Source: Aphelenchoides besseyi (Eukaryota > Nematoda > Chromadorea > Rhabditida > Aphelenchoididae). Taken from it: a DNA stretch of 64,000 nucleotides. The notes below the pieces were generated by a model. The model saw nothing but the letters and a program-made list of their open reading frames with translations, was not told the DNA's origin and made no database searches. Both the position numbers and the translations under genes were made by a program. Positions 33,847 to 45,026 of the stretch are shown here, piece after piece (the first letter of the stretch is position 1; each line of letters starts with the position of its first letter). The DNA is taken from positions 1,426,001-1,490,000 of the forward strand of contig JAMPIQ010000003.1 of NCBI GenBank assembly GCA_024699855.1, read 5' to 3'.

Positions 33847-36800
33847 ATGTCCAAATTAAAACATCATGTTTCTCTTGAATCGTCAGTGAAATCGAAAGAT
33901 TCAAAGGTGTTCATCCGAGATGAGATGCCAATTGAAGCCGCTAGTTTTCATGAGATGTTGAGATATGCGACTTTGTTTGATTACTCGCTTATTGTTCTTG
34001 GAGTGTTATTGGCATGTGTTCACGGTGTATTGGTGCCGTCGGAAATGTTCATTTTCCGCGGCATCATGCAATCGCTCATTTACGCCCAAGCAAAATACAA
34101 CGAAGGGAAACTGGAAGAGAATTTGGATTCGTTAACTAGCGATGTCTTGTTTTACGCTGGTTTATATTTTCTTAATGGCTTGTGTCTTGTTTCGACTTCT
34201 TATTGCTCAGTAAGATTCTTACACTTCTAGCCTTTAAAATCAATTGTACATCATGAGTTAGCTGTCTTTAGATCTCTTGCTTCTTCACGTTGAGTGAGCG
34301 ACAAACACATCGAATTAAAAAAGAATTCTTGCGTACTGTCTTGAATCAGGATCAGCCGTGGTTCGAAAAGAACAATGTCGGAAAGTTGACAGAGAAAATG
34401 ACCTCGTAAGTTTGAAATTGGATTTGTGTTAACGAGAAACAACTAAGCGGAATCGATCGAATCCGGGATGGTACAGGAGACAAGTAATGAATTGAGTTCT
34501 CATATGATTTGACACTCACTTTTAGATTACAAGCCATTATTCAAGCATCAGTTAGTTTGTTTGCGGGACTTGGGATTTCGTTTTGGATGAGGTTTGCTCC
34601 TTGAATGGCATCTAAACTTGGACTTTTAGCTGGCAAATGGCCCTGATATTATTGGCGGTTAATCCTTTTGTTATGGGAAATCTAACTGCTTCTGCGAAGG
34701 TAATCACTTGAAACTGAATCATTCAAAGTGGTTTATTTCAGACAACTAAAACCGCGTTGCAACGTGCAATGACGGCGTATGGCGATGCAGCGAATGTGAG
34801 CGAAGAGGTTCTTTACGGTGTTCGTACAACTCAGGTATTTCGATTGGTGGCGAAGAGTTTGATCAGAAGTTAAGGCGTGTAATGCTCAAGCCTCGGAAAT
34901 TGGACGTTACTCTAAGTACCTGCAAATCGGATGTTCAAACGGTATTCGCCGAGCGATGTTCACCGCTTTGTTTTCGGGATTACACTTGTTGATGTTGTTC
35001 GGATCGATGGGTCTCGCATTTTGGTATTGTTGGGACACAAGTTAAAAATGAAGGAAAAGAAGAAGCCTCTTTATTGAATGCGAGAGGTTGCTTATATACA
35101 AAATTTTGGCTTTGGAATCGGGTGTGGGAGAAGGCGGCGCGTGTGTGATCGCGATCAACAATAATAGGCCGTGCAAGACGATCAATAGAAAGTTGGTGGG
35201 ATCGATGATTCTCTGTTTGCAATGTTCAAATTCGGCTATCAGAAAATCATCCAACCATAAAGTTTTATTGGTCGTCTTGTGTGGTCGCCTTACTCGTATC
35301 ACGACAGGTATGGAACAAAGTTAGTTTTGGAAACGGGACTTGAACCCGGCTCTGTATATGCATGTTTCTGGGCGTGTCTTGGCGGAGCGATGCGACTCGG
35401 CAATGCGATTCCTCAAATCAGTGTCATTTTAGCTGCAAGATTGTCGGCAGCCGAAATTTTTGCAATCATCGATCGAGTTCGTTTTCCTTTCACTACCCTA
35501 TCAGTTGTTTAGAAACCTTCTCTCGACTGCAATGATCCAAAAAGATTGAAACCGGAAAAAGTGGAAGGAAAAATTGAATTCAAAAATGTGAATAGTCGGT
35601 ATCCGTCACGACCGGATGTTCAAATTCTTCGTGATGTTTCCTTTACCATTGAAAAGGGTTCAACTATTGGCATTGTTGGACATTCGGGTTCTGGAAAGTC
35701 CACATTACTCAGTTTACTTTTGAGATACTACGACTTTGAAAGCGGCTCTGTACGTTCCAGGGTTTTCGATGATCGTATTTCGACGTTTAGATTACAATCG
35801 ATGGACTTTCAATCAAAGATCTAAATGTTGAATGGCTACGAAATACCATTGGTATTGTTTCGCAGGAGTCTGTTGTTAGTTTTTTGTTCACTGCTGTTAA
35901 CATTGTTCGAGACTTCAGGTTTTTGCTGGAACCGTAGCTGACAACTTACGAATGGGCCGAGTTGACGTTACGATGGCAGAAATGGCCGATGCAGCACGAC
36001 AAGCCAATGCCGAAGAGTTTATTTCGAAACTGTCCAACGGCTATAACACAATTTTGGGCGAAGGAGGAGTTCGTTTAAGTGGTGGTCAGCGGCAACGACT
36101 CTCGATTGCAAGAGTTCTCATAAGAAATCCGAGCATTCTGTTGCTGGACGAAGCAACTAGTGCATTGGACAGTGAATCAGAACGTTTGGTTCAAAAAGCC
36201 ATTGAATCGGCAAGTAGTGGACGAACAACTCTGATTATTGCTCACCGATTAGCGACAGTAAAGAACGTCAATCGCCTTCTGGTTTTTGACGGCGATCGAA
36301 TTGTGGAGACCGGAAGTCACGACGAATTGCTGGCAAACAATGGAGTCTACAGGAAGTTAGTCGAAGCCCAAGAAATCGAACAGATCGGGAAAGAAGAGAC
36401 GGAAGGATTAGGTTCGTTGGCAATGAAGACAATCTTTGATGACGATCTTTCAGATGACTCAAATCAACCGGTCAATCACTTGCGTCGTCGTTCGAGTTCG
36501 TCTCGAAGGTCATCGATTCGAAAAAAGTAATGAAAAGATAAGCAACTAAACATTCTGAAGTTTAGAGGCTACAAATCGTTCGAGAATCAATCCGAAAAAG
36601 CCGAAGAAACAGACGTGGAAACCACTCCATCAGCAAGTTTGGCACAAATTTTTCGCGCTGCTAGACCCGAACATCCGCTCATTTTTTTTGGGCTTTTTGC
36701 CACGGTAATTCGTGGAGTTTCTTGGCCGGTGTTTTCAATCATCTACGGTCGTCTATTCAACTCACTTACCGAAGCCTTGAATCATCGGGAAACTGCCGAT

Positions 36801-39800
36801 TTCAACACACAGAACATGATCAACGGAATCGCTTTTGGTGTTTTGGGTGCCGTTGCGTGCATCTGCACCTTTTTCTCTGGTTATCTGTTCGGAATGACCG
36901 GTGAGAAGTTGACCATGAGATTAAGAATTCGAGTGTTTACTGCAAGTACTATTGGTTGTGATGTAACAAAAATTCGATGTTCAGAATATTTTGAGTCAAG
37001 ATGGTGCTTTCTTTGATAGTCCAAAGAACTCCACAGGTAAACTTGCGGCACGATTGTCATCCGATGCTCCCAATGTACAAGCAGCAATTGATCAGCGACT
37101 GGCCGACGTTCTTCAGGGAATGGTCTCGTTGATTGCCGGTCTATCAATCGGCTTCTACTTTGATTGGCACATGGTTAGTTTGAAATGCTGGTAATTTGTA
37201 CCTTCATTTAAGGCCCCAATTGCAATGTGCACGGCATTTTTGATTGTCGGAACGCAAATTTTTTTGACCAATTACATGAAGAGACGTGGATTCAAAGATG
37301 CCGAAATTGCAGAAGAGGCTTCAAGAGTTCGTATTCTTCGATTTCGCATTTGACAGTTGATTTCAGGTGGCCGCTGAATCCATTGAACATGTGAAGACAA
37401 TTCAAGCTTTAACACGACAATCACTTCAATACAATCGATACTGCGAAGTTTCGGAACGTCCACATAAACGGGCAATCAAACGCGGTTTGCTACAAGCCGT
37501 TTCGTTTGGATTGACTTCTGCCTACTTTTCAATTCACTTCGCTTTTGCCTACTTGTTTGGTTTACTGTTCATTAGAGGCGGTTATATTACGCCGTTTATC
37601 GTATTTCAGTAGGTCAATCTAGTAACTTCTATCCGCTATGTTTGCAGAGTAATTGAGGCCGTGACAATGGCTTCATTTACACTTATGAGTGCAGCAACCT
37701 ACTTTCCGGAATACTTGAGAGCACGAGTGGCCGCCGGTTTGATGTTTCAAATGATGGAAACCAAACCGAAGATCAACAGCAATTCGACCGCTGGATTACA
37801 ACCAACAATCAATGGAAACGTGAAGCTCAAAGACGTTTATTTTGCTTATCCGAACGCTCCTCAACATCCGGTTCTGCGTGGTGTGTCAGTTGAAGCTCTT
37901 GAAGGCAAAACCGTTGGAATCGTTGGACCCTCTGGTTCTGGAAAGTCGACAATTGTGCAATTACTCGAACGATATTACGACGCTTTGTCGGGACAAATAG
38001 TAAGTTTTTATTGAGAAATATTCAAAATTACTGACGAATCAAATCAACGATTTTTGAATACAATGCGGGATCCCGTTGTAAAATGTTGAGTATCGGATTG
38101 GTGCCCAAAAGTTGACGTTTACCGCCGTTTTCATTCACAACTCGCAAAACAAAATCAACAACTGGAAGGTTGTCATCTTGTAGAGCTAGAACCAAGTATT
38201 CCGGAGCATTTATGGTTGCGATTTTCGATCTCAAAATATCTTCGCATTGTTTCTGTAATACACGGGTATTCTGTTGGACTGGAAGCTGTTTACCTTGAGG
38301 TTTGGAATGGAAAATTTGACGGCCAACAGATAAACTTCGTCCACGTAGTCCTCCAGTTTATGTCCATGTCCCAAATAGATGAACTCAAGCATCGCATCAA
38401 CGGCAATTCCGCTCACTTCATCGATCGTATAATCGAATACATTTGGATCCGCGTCGAAGAGATCGGCGAAGAATTCGGATTTCAGAGCCAAAATGTTCTT
38501 ATGCGCCTGAAACGATCGTCGTGAAAACATCTTGCGAATCGAACTTGCTTCGATGTCTACATTTTCGACGTAAAAATGGAAATCAGTGAGTTTACGGTCA
38601 ATTCGCATCTGCCAAAGAAGATTTCGTTCTCCGTCGCTTTTCATATCTTCCAACTTCGAGGCTCTGACCTGTGCGTTGTTGAGTTCGGCAACTTTCGATT
38701 CCAGATCTCTTTTCTAAACACAACCGAGTGAAAGGTGTTGAATTTGAAGTTACCGTTTTGGTCAATTCGTTTTGAATGTTCTCGACCTTTGTTTCAAGAC
38801 GCTCGTTGTTCCAACGAAGTTGAGTGATTTCTAGTTGAGCTCTCTCTGCTTCCTTCTTGTAATCAGGTACACAATACGGACATTTCAATACGTAAATAGT
38901 CACGTATACATGAATACGTCCATGTGTGAAGCTTCTTCTCCATTTGATTGACTCGTTAAGCGGAATCAATTTGGCTGAAAGATGTTCTGTTAACCGTGGA
39001 AATGAAACCTCTTACTTTTCGATCCTGCGATTACTTTCCTTCTGTTCTCCACCCACAAACTGCAGACGAAATCTTCAGGATTTATTTCTTCATCTTGGTG
39101 AATACTAACTGACGCCTCACTAAACTTGTCGCTTAGTATGACAAGCTCACCAGAAGTGGTCAAAACAAGCGTCTCTAGAAAAAATGTACGTGTTGTCTCT
39201 TGTATTGTTTCGTTATTTCCAAAGAAAGTACACTTCAAATATTCGATCAAGTTCATCGACAAATTGTCGAAAAAGAAGTGGTGTTTTTCTTTCAATCGTT
39301 CCGTGTGCACACATGTTGGCAAAACCGATGGATCTAAAAATCAAATAAATTATAATTAAAAACCTTCATACTAAGTCCCGGGTGCCGTTTCTTCTTTTCT
39401 TTCTCTTCATTCAACAACTCCAATCTCTTCGTATGTCTAAAAAACATAGCGAGAATAAGGAAGATACCAGCAACTAGCAATTTTAATAGAAACATAATTT
39501 GATATAGTATTTCTAATCGGTTGTGTTCTTTTACATTGACGTAGAAATTTCTCAATACCCGAAAACACCACTGTGTTTAATCGTAAGTGTAATCACACAC
39601 GTTTGTTTGCTCACTCGACGTTTTGGTTCTGCAACGTGCAAAAATTTCCAATTGACATCAAAGTAGAGACTACAAAATCTAAACCCTTTATTGCAGATCG
39701 TCGATGGAGTTGACATGCGTGAGATTAATATTCAACATGTTCGTGATCGAATGGCACTGGTCGGTCAGGATCCGATCATTTTCAACATTTCAATTGCGGA

Positions 39801-40282
39801 CAACATCTCCTATGGCTTGGAGAACGTGTCTATGGAGCGAGTTATTGCTGCTGCCCGACAAGCCAACATCGCCGATTTCATCGAATCCCTGCCCAATGGT
39901 TACGAAACGATTGCCGGCTCTCGAGGCTCACAACTTTCGGGCGGTCAGCGACAACGACTTTCAATTGCTCGTGCCGTCATCAGAAACCCGCGAATCTTGT
40001 TGCTGGACGAAGCAACCTCTGCTTTAGATACTCAGTCAGAAAGAGTAATCGGGTTTGATTGTTGACAATCTTCATTCTTATGTTTAGGTAGTTCAAGAAG
40101 CACTTGACAAGGCCCAAAAAGGGCGTACAGTTGTGGTCATAGCTCATCGCCTTTCGACCATTCAACATGCGAATTTGATCGTTGTGGTGAACGACGGGAA
40201 AATCTCCGAAACGGGAACACACCAAGAGCTATTGGCTTTAGGCGGAGTTTACAGCAATTTGGTTCAAAAGCAAACCGCATAG
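33847..40282 (+). CDS. P-glycoprotein (ABCB multidrug exporter), full-length
   Basis: The layout is TMD1-NBD1-TMD2-NBD2 in one chain, as in ABCB/P-glycoproteins that expel lipophilic compounds across the plasma membrane. NBD1 (about 35546-36400): Walker [11 protein letters not shown]-loop VSQE, signature LSGGQRQR, Walker [14 protein letters not shown]-loop IIAHR. NBD2: Walker [10 protein letters not shown] near 37925, then after the big intron [27 protein letters not shown] and VIAHRLST. The start is 33847 and the stop 40280-40282, with AATAAA at 40330. Most introns are 40-50 bp; exceptions are 35024-35307 (284 bp) and 38000-39696 (1,697 bp), the latter between the two halves of NBD2 and holding an antisense BTB gene. 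Near 34835-34874 a conserved-looking GGEEFD stretch is in frame only if it is not spliced, whereas the flanks need a 40-bp splice there. Otherwise intact. Confidence 0.88.
35024..35307 (+). other. Enlarged intron of the P-glycoprotein gene
   Basis: The donor (TG then GTATTG) and acceptor (ACGACAG) restore the frame AFWY-GTKLV. The 284 bp are about six times the neighbours' size. Its left end (GGTATTGTTGGGACACAAGTT) resembles the exon just after it (GGTATGGAACAAAGTT), as if a piece had been inserted with partial duplication of the target. On the minus strand a frame runs from 35302 to 35042, with AATAAA near 35070. No terminal repeats are seen. Confidence 0.45.
38028..39495 (-). CDS. Membrane-anchored coiled-coil BTB/POZ protein nested antisense in the P-glycoprotein gene
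   Basis: The whole gene lies within the 1,697-bp intron of the P-glycoprotein gene, on the opposite strand. From ATG 39495 a hydrophobic anchor ([19 protein letters not shown]) is followed by a Lys/Glu-rich linker, an unassigned region of about 150 residues, a C-x-x-C pair ([10 protein letters not shown]), a coiled coil ([19 protein letters not shown]) and a BTB/POZ domain: [36 protein letters not shown], then [20 protein letters not shown]. The C-terminal helical extension ends KIVDLIRQ at 38028. BTB domains dimerise and often hand substrates to Cul3 ubiquitin ligases, which is possible here. Introns are short. The 346-bp duplicated segment covers its second exon and the next exon start. A BTB protein with an N-terminal anchor is unusual. 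Confidence 0.75.
38926..39271 (-). repeat. 346-bp segment, copy 2 of the inverted duplication (partner 9551-9896)
   Basis: This stretch lies inside the BTB gene and is the reverse complement of 9551-9896, with no mismatch noticed by eye. Here the segment is in frame with exons on both sides, so this is the likely source copy. Confidence 0.85.
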
Positions 40283-41207
40283 TTTGCCATCGTTTCTCAA
40301 TTCAGTCATTAGAGTCGTGCGAAAGCATAAATAAAGAGATTAGTTCTTATCCAATCGTTAAACCGAAACGAATTGACATGAGCAATCAAAACGAATGGGT
40401 TTCTTCGCTATCGAGTTACTGGAGCAGAACCCGACGATTGGACTCATCAATCGACCACACACACGCGCACAACAAGCCACTTAACGTCGTTGCATTCGAA
40501 ATGTTGTTTTTGAGTCCTTTTGCTTAGAGTCCAAGAATCTAATTTCATTCCTGATGTTTAACTCATTTTCGGGTCGAATTTTTGAAAACAATTTACATCA
40601 CGAGGGCCTGTAGAAATGACGAGTGGAAACGGGAAGTTCTACGCATCCTCTTTTGTTCCTCTCGGGTTACCAGTCGAGGAAACTCCAAACCAAAAGACCA
40701 GAATTATAATCGTTAAAGCAGATCAATTAGATTGAAAGTCTTTGTTTTCGAGAGTTCCAATGTTCCTCACTGTACGAAAACCGACCTTTTCCCATTCGAT
40801 CGTTGTTGTGACAGTTACCGTATGGTTGTTCTTCATGTTTGTTGAAACGATGCGATTTGCGTTATCTGATACTCGATTGCAGCGATTAAATTCCTTCACG
40901 ACTTCAGCACCCAGGATTTCAACAAAAAAACATTTGAGTTGGAGTTCAATCGAAAAGTTTAAGGAAACGGTAAAGTTTGTCATCTCAATTTGCTACCCAA
41001 GAAATGCCAATTTCCATGTAAATCAGAAGCCTGCGAACGACCTTAAGTCTCAAACTTGAATATAAAAAGAACGAGAAGCGTACGGTGATTTCACTTTTTG
41101 TCACCAAATTTGAAACCTTATGCTTTGGAGGAGCATCGTCTGTGTGAAGCTTTCCGTTCGAATTGACGGTTCCTTTTCGAGTCGTTGACCCACTGGTAGA
41201 ATGACGT
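40283..41207. other. Intergenic, no gene seen
   Basis: Frames at 40742-41059 (+) and 40723-40983 (-) overlap, and neither has a domain or splice support. The left end is the P-glycoprotein 3' region. Confidence 0.5.
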
Positions 41208-41447
41208 TTATTGTGCCTTATTCAACTCCTTTCGACTTGACCTCATAATCTCGACCTCATCATACGTCGCCGTGAAATGACCGTAATTTGCATTCGGTTT
41301 GTTCATTGAGATTTGGATTCGCAGTTTGTTTGTCTTCGCAGCCTCCCAATTCCGCTTCAGGATTCGAACTTCGACGATGTTTGTCCTTCGATTTCGCTCA
41401 TTAACACGCAAATTTGCGGTCTTCCAATCGCACAGCTGACGCGACAA
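41208..41447 (-). CDS. Possible last exon of an unrecognised gene
   Basis: The minus-strand frame has protein-like composition (IVEVRILKRNWEAAKTNKLR, then YGHFTATYDEVEI) and ends KELNKAQ with a stop at 41208 that overlaps AATAAA (CAATAAA). Stop and signal together are the argument for a real 3' end. Upstream, a 172-residue frame at 41454-41972 (-) might contribute, but it ends in a stop and I found no clear join. It may be chance. Confidence 0.25.
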   Translation of the reverse strand: MSRQLCDWKTANLRVNERNRRTNIVEVRILKRNWEAAKTNKLRIQISMNKPNANYGHFTATYDEVEIMRSSRKELNKAQ

Positions 41448-43951
41448 AACGGTTCAACAGCTGCGCGGAAAATTTCTTGACTGCGCAGTCGATCGCTTTT
41501 TACGATTCGCGTCGTCGTGGACAAATTGCGTGTGCGTACAAGAATACGGTAATCGATGGCATCTTTTGTGCGTTTTCAGATTTTCGAAGCGTTTCGGCGC
41601 CATTTTACCGCTTTTTGTTTGCCGCTCAAACAAAAACTTTTTTCGCCCAAGTTGATTAGCGATTGGGAATTGCGCGTTGAGGTCGTCGTTTGCGGCGTCC
41701 CGATGTTTGCCGTGCGTTGTGCTTGGCAAACACCATCGAAGGTCACTTCTGGAATTTGATTGGGAAGCTCGGACGTTGGTGAGGTCAAAAACAGTTCGCG
41801 CACGTTTTCGAGGACCCGGATTTACATTTTCGATTGCCGTCGAAGTGCTCCCGAGACCACCCCAACGTCGCCGATCAATGAGCCAAATCCCAGCGACAGA
41901 TTGCTCACCGCGCTCCGTTGACTCAGCGTACGAAATTTGTTGCCAACAGCGAGGCGATTTTATAATCCACAAACTGACTACCGTATTGCTGTCGCACGAA
42001 ATGTGTTCGTTCGTGGCCGCGTACCAGTGATCTCGCTGTCACACAAATCGCGAATACAATCGCAGTTCGATTTACCGTATTGAACTGGTGTAAATGAAGG
42101 CTCATTCCGACTGCTCATGAAAACGGAGATTCTTGGGGGCGTGAAAGTTTGTTAGCTATCCGGGATTCATTACCCCGAATCGAATGACGTCCGTGGATTC
42201 GAAAAAACCGTTTTTCCTGTTTACTCAGCGATTTTCTTTTGTTTTGAAGTCGAAAAAGAAGAAACTTTCAACCGAAAAGTTTTGCCTACAACGTCAAGTT
42301 TATTTTTAACTATCCAATTGAACACCTCTCGATTACTCACTGGTCGTTAAATCGGTAGGGTTTGTCGTGAACGGAAATCCGGCAATCAAATTCGTTTCGA
42401 ACTCTCGCGATTTCTGTTTATTCAACTGCGCACTTATGCAATGGACGTAGTTATCAATTTTAAATGAACTCATTGACGACATCAACCGATGCACCTGCCC
42501 TTGAATACAAAGCCCACTTCTGCCTTTCTTTGTCACCTTTTCCGCGATGACTTTCAGTTTGTTTTGTACGTTGACTCATCTGTTTTGGGTTGGGATTATA
42601 AAGCGTAGGTGATAGGAACAAACAGATCGGTGAGTTGATTCGTGAATCTACTCGCCCTCACTCTTATCGAATCACAATCGGAAGTTTGAGCCGAAAGTTT
42701 TGTTTGTTTTGCTGATCTTCGATTGTTCTCAACCACCGTCCTTTGCCGCGAATTCTCATCAACGAACGTGTTTTCGAAACACCGCATTCCAACGTGTGTC
42801 CTCTCGATTGGCGGAGGCTAAATCGCGTCCACTTATCAACATCATTCGTGGCTTTCAAGTCCGCGAATTGCGGGTGGTCATTTCGAGGTGAATTTGAATT
42901 CCAACGAAGAAACAAACTCATTTCTACGTCCTCGATTTGCGGTGGTGTTTTCGAATTCGATCGTGATTTCGTTCGTGTAATCACCGTCGCTTTTCAGATT
43001 CTCCATTGAGTCCAAAGTGGCGATTTTAAACGTGAGTTTCTTCGACCTCGAGACTCTCGCTGATTTCGCAAGATTTCAGTCAACTCACGCATCTTCGTTG
43101 CAATCCACGATCGAACTCACGGTCTCCACCAAAAAGCAACAGTGGCCAACCGTACGCTCTTCAACATTTTTATCCTTCTGGTGTGGGCGAATGAAGGCCG
43201 TAGGTTTTTTCTTCGTCTTTTCGACACGTGCGCCGAAATTTCGAAGTGTGCGCGAATGTCCGGAACGGTTTTTCGAAAGCCACCTGTTGAAAAGTCGGGA
43301 CGATGAGATCCGCGTCTGTTTTTACGAGACCTCAAAAAATTGGTTGTCGGCGCGTTTTTGATGTAAAAGCAATTAGACGAAGTCCAGTCGTCCTTTTGCA
43401 TCGAAATTCTGGCTTACTTCCTCGAGACCACTTGCGAGTTTCGTGGCATCTGTGCGCGCAGGTTTTTGACGTCGACGAGCAAAGAACGTCGAAGATCTCT
43501 TCTTCGGGAGTAGGGAAGCGTGGTCGTCCTGCTCACAAAGAAATTAGTTGCCGTGAAATTAGTCAATACATTCGCACATTCAAAAATCTCTCGCCCTTGA
43601 ATTTGCGTGGAGGTTATGAAAATTTTTCGAAAACAAACGACCCACAAAGTTCAAAGCTAACGATCCCGATGGCTTCGGTGTGACGCGCGTCGTCGATGGG
43701 CGAGAAGTTCGTTTATGAGCTCGCGCATCCACGTCCAATCACGACGTCCGAACGGAAGCGTCTGCGTGCGCGGTTGGAGCCCAAAAAACGGTAATTGGCG
43801 CAACATCAAAAACCCACCGGGTTTTCGCTCATTTCCGATTCATCGCGAAACCTCGATTCGCTATCTCGAGCTTTCGTAGCGTTTTCGTCTTGAGCCGAAA
43901 GTTGCGTTTTCTTGCGCTCCGTTCGATCGACTTTTTTGCGGCGTTTTTGTT
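41448..43951. other. Long stretch without a supported gene, upstream of the EGF-like gene
   Basis: Many overlapping frames of 60-170 residues on both strands, with no domain recognised. A hydrophobic, signal-like string (TLFNIFILLVWANEG, near 43150-43195, +) ends at a possible donor but has no ATG in frame, so I could not make it the first exon of the EGF-like gene. Control DNA and missing 5' exons of that gene probably lie here. Confidence 0.45.
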
Positions 43952-44832
43952 TTGACAATCAGCAAACTCGCTAGTTTCTTGGCCCATTCACGATCTGCAC
44001 TTTCAGATTCATGCGCGAATTCGCGTTCCACTGAAAAGTCGGACCGCGAGTGTGCCGACGATGTGCCAGAAGTCGCCTTCAACGATCGACAAACTGAACA
44101 TCGCTCCACCGACGCGCCAATGTCCTTTCTGCCGCCGGCTTACGCGCCAACGTTTCCGCGACGATTCCAACAGCCGAATAATCGCTTCGTTTTTCGCGGC
44201 CACGACTCCAGACGTCAGCCATCGGCACATGATGGATTCGCCGCTCCGTGTCCCGATCCTCTACGACACACGTACTGCTTCAACGGCGGCGAATGTTTGG
44301 CCCGCTTCGACGTGGACGACGACGCAGCGCGAAGCGATCGCTTTCAAAACTCCGTTCAATCGCAGTTCGATTCTCCGCCACGACGTCTTCGGGCCTTCTG
44401 CAAATGTGCTCCGAACTATCATGGTCGACGCTGTGAGCGTCTTTTCGACAGCGATCTCTACGGTTTTCAACATTTCGTGCCGCCCAAACCTTCTTTCCAT
44501 CCCACATCAACACTCTACGATCTCAACTCCGTCGACGGACCGCAGTTCTTGGCGCAGCAGGTGCAGTCCAATTGGCACATTTTGGTCTTGGTGCCCACGG
44601 TCTTTCTTCTACTCCTCTTGTGGTTGTTTGTTGTGTTCTGTCGTAGGTTTGTGTTCTTCTCACGTCTCTTCTTTTTGTTGAAGTGCAAAAATTTGACGTG
44701 CCACAATCACTTCGACTAATCCACCTACTTTTCAGACGTCTCCAAAAACGCGGACGTCAAGTCACCGACGAAAATCGCACACCAATCGCCGTCGTCTCAG
44801 TTCGCAGTCCTTCCATTGAGCCCAAAATCTGA
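43952..44832 (+). CDS. lin-3: Single-pass EGF-type growth-factor precursor (EGFR-ligand-like)
   Basis: An ectodomain rich in Pro/Arg/Ser precedes one EGF motif: CPDPLRHTYCFNGGEC, a long loop, then FCKCAPNYHGRRCERLF. The six Cys and the closing GxRC are the mark of EGF-receptor ligands. One transmembrane helix follows about 50 residues later (ILVLVPTVFLLLLLWLFVVF), then a basic cytoplasmic tail reached through an intron near 44646-44735 and ending SIEPKI at 44830-44832. AATAAA is at 44857. The loop between Cys3 and Cys4 is 34 residues, against 10-13 usually; a 54-bp stretch there ends in CAG and is divisible by three, so it may be a cryptic intron. The start shown lacks a signal peptide and a TTTCAG acceptor sits at 44006, so the true 5' exons are upstream and unidentified. 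Orthology to lin-3 is inferred from the layout. Confidence 0.65.
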
Positions 44833-45026
44833 TCTTCTGTTCGCAACAGTGATTCTAATAAAATAACTAGCTAGTTCGCTCCTGTACCCTATCACCTTGT
44901 TTCTATTCTCCCGTTGAATTTCGTGTGATAATAAAATTTATAAACAACCTTTTTATTTCAAAAACCAGATGAGACGTAATGGTGATTAACAAAAGAAAAC
45001 AACAAAAGAAAAGTAACAAACTGTCT

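Noticed and set aside
35325..35360. Minus-strand GGGTTCAAGTCC resembling a tRNA B box
   Set aside because: It is a P-glycoprotein coding exon (LETGLEPGS) in frame with its neighbours, and the T-stem does not fully pair.
41454..42030. 172-residue minus-strand and 117-residue plus-strand frames over the same DNA
   Set aside because: Neither shows a recognisable domain or a credible start with splice joins; at most one could be real and I cannot choose.
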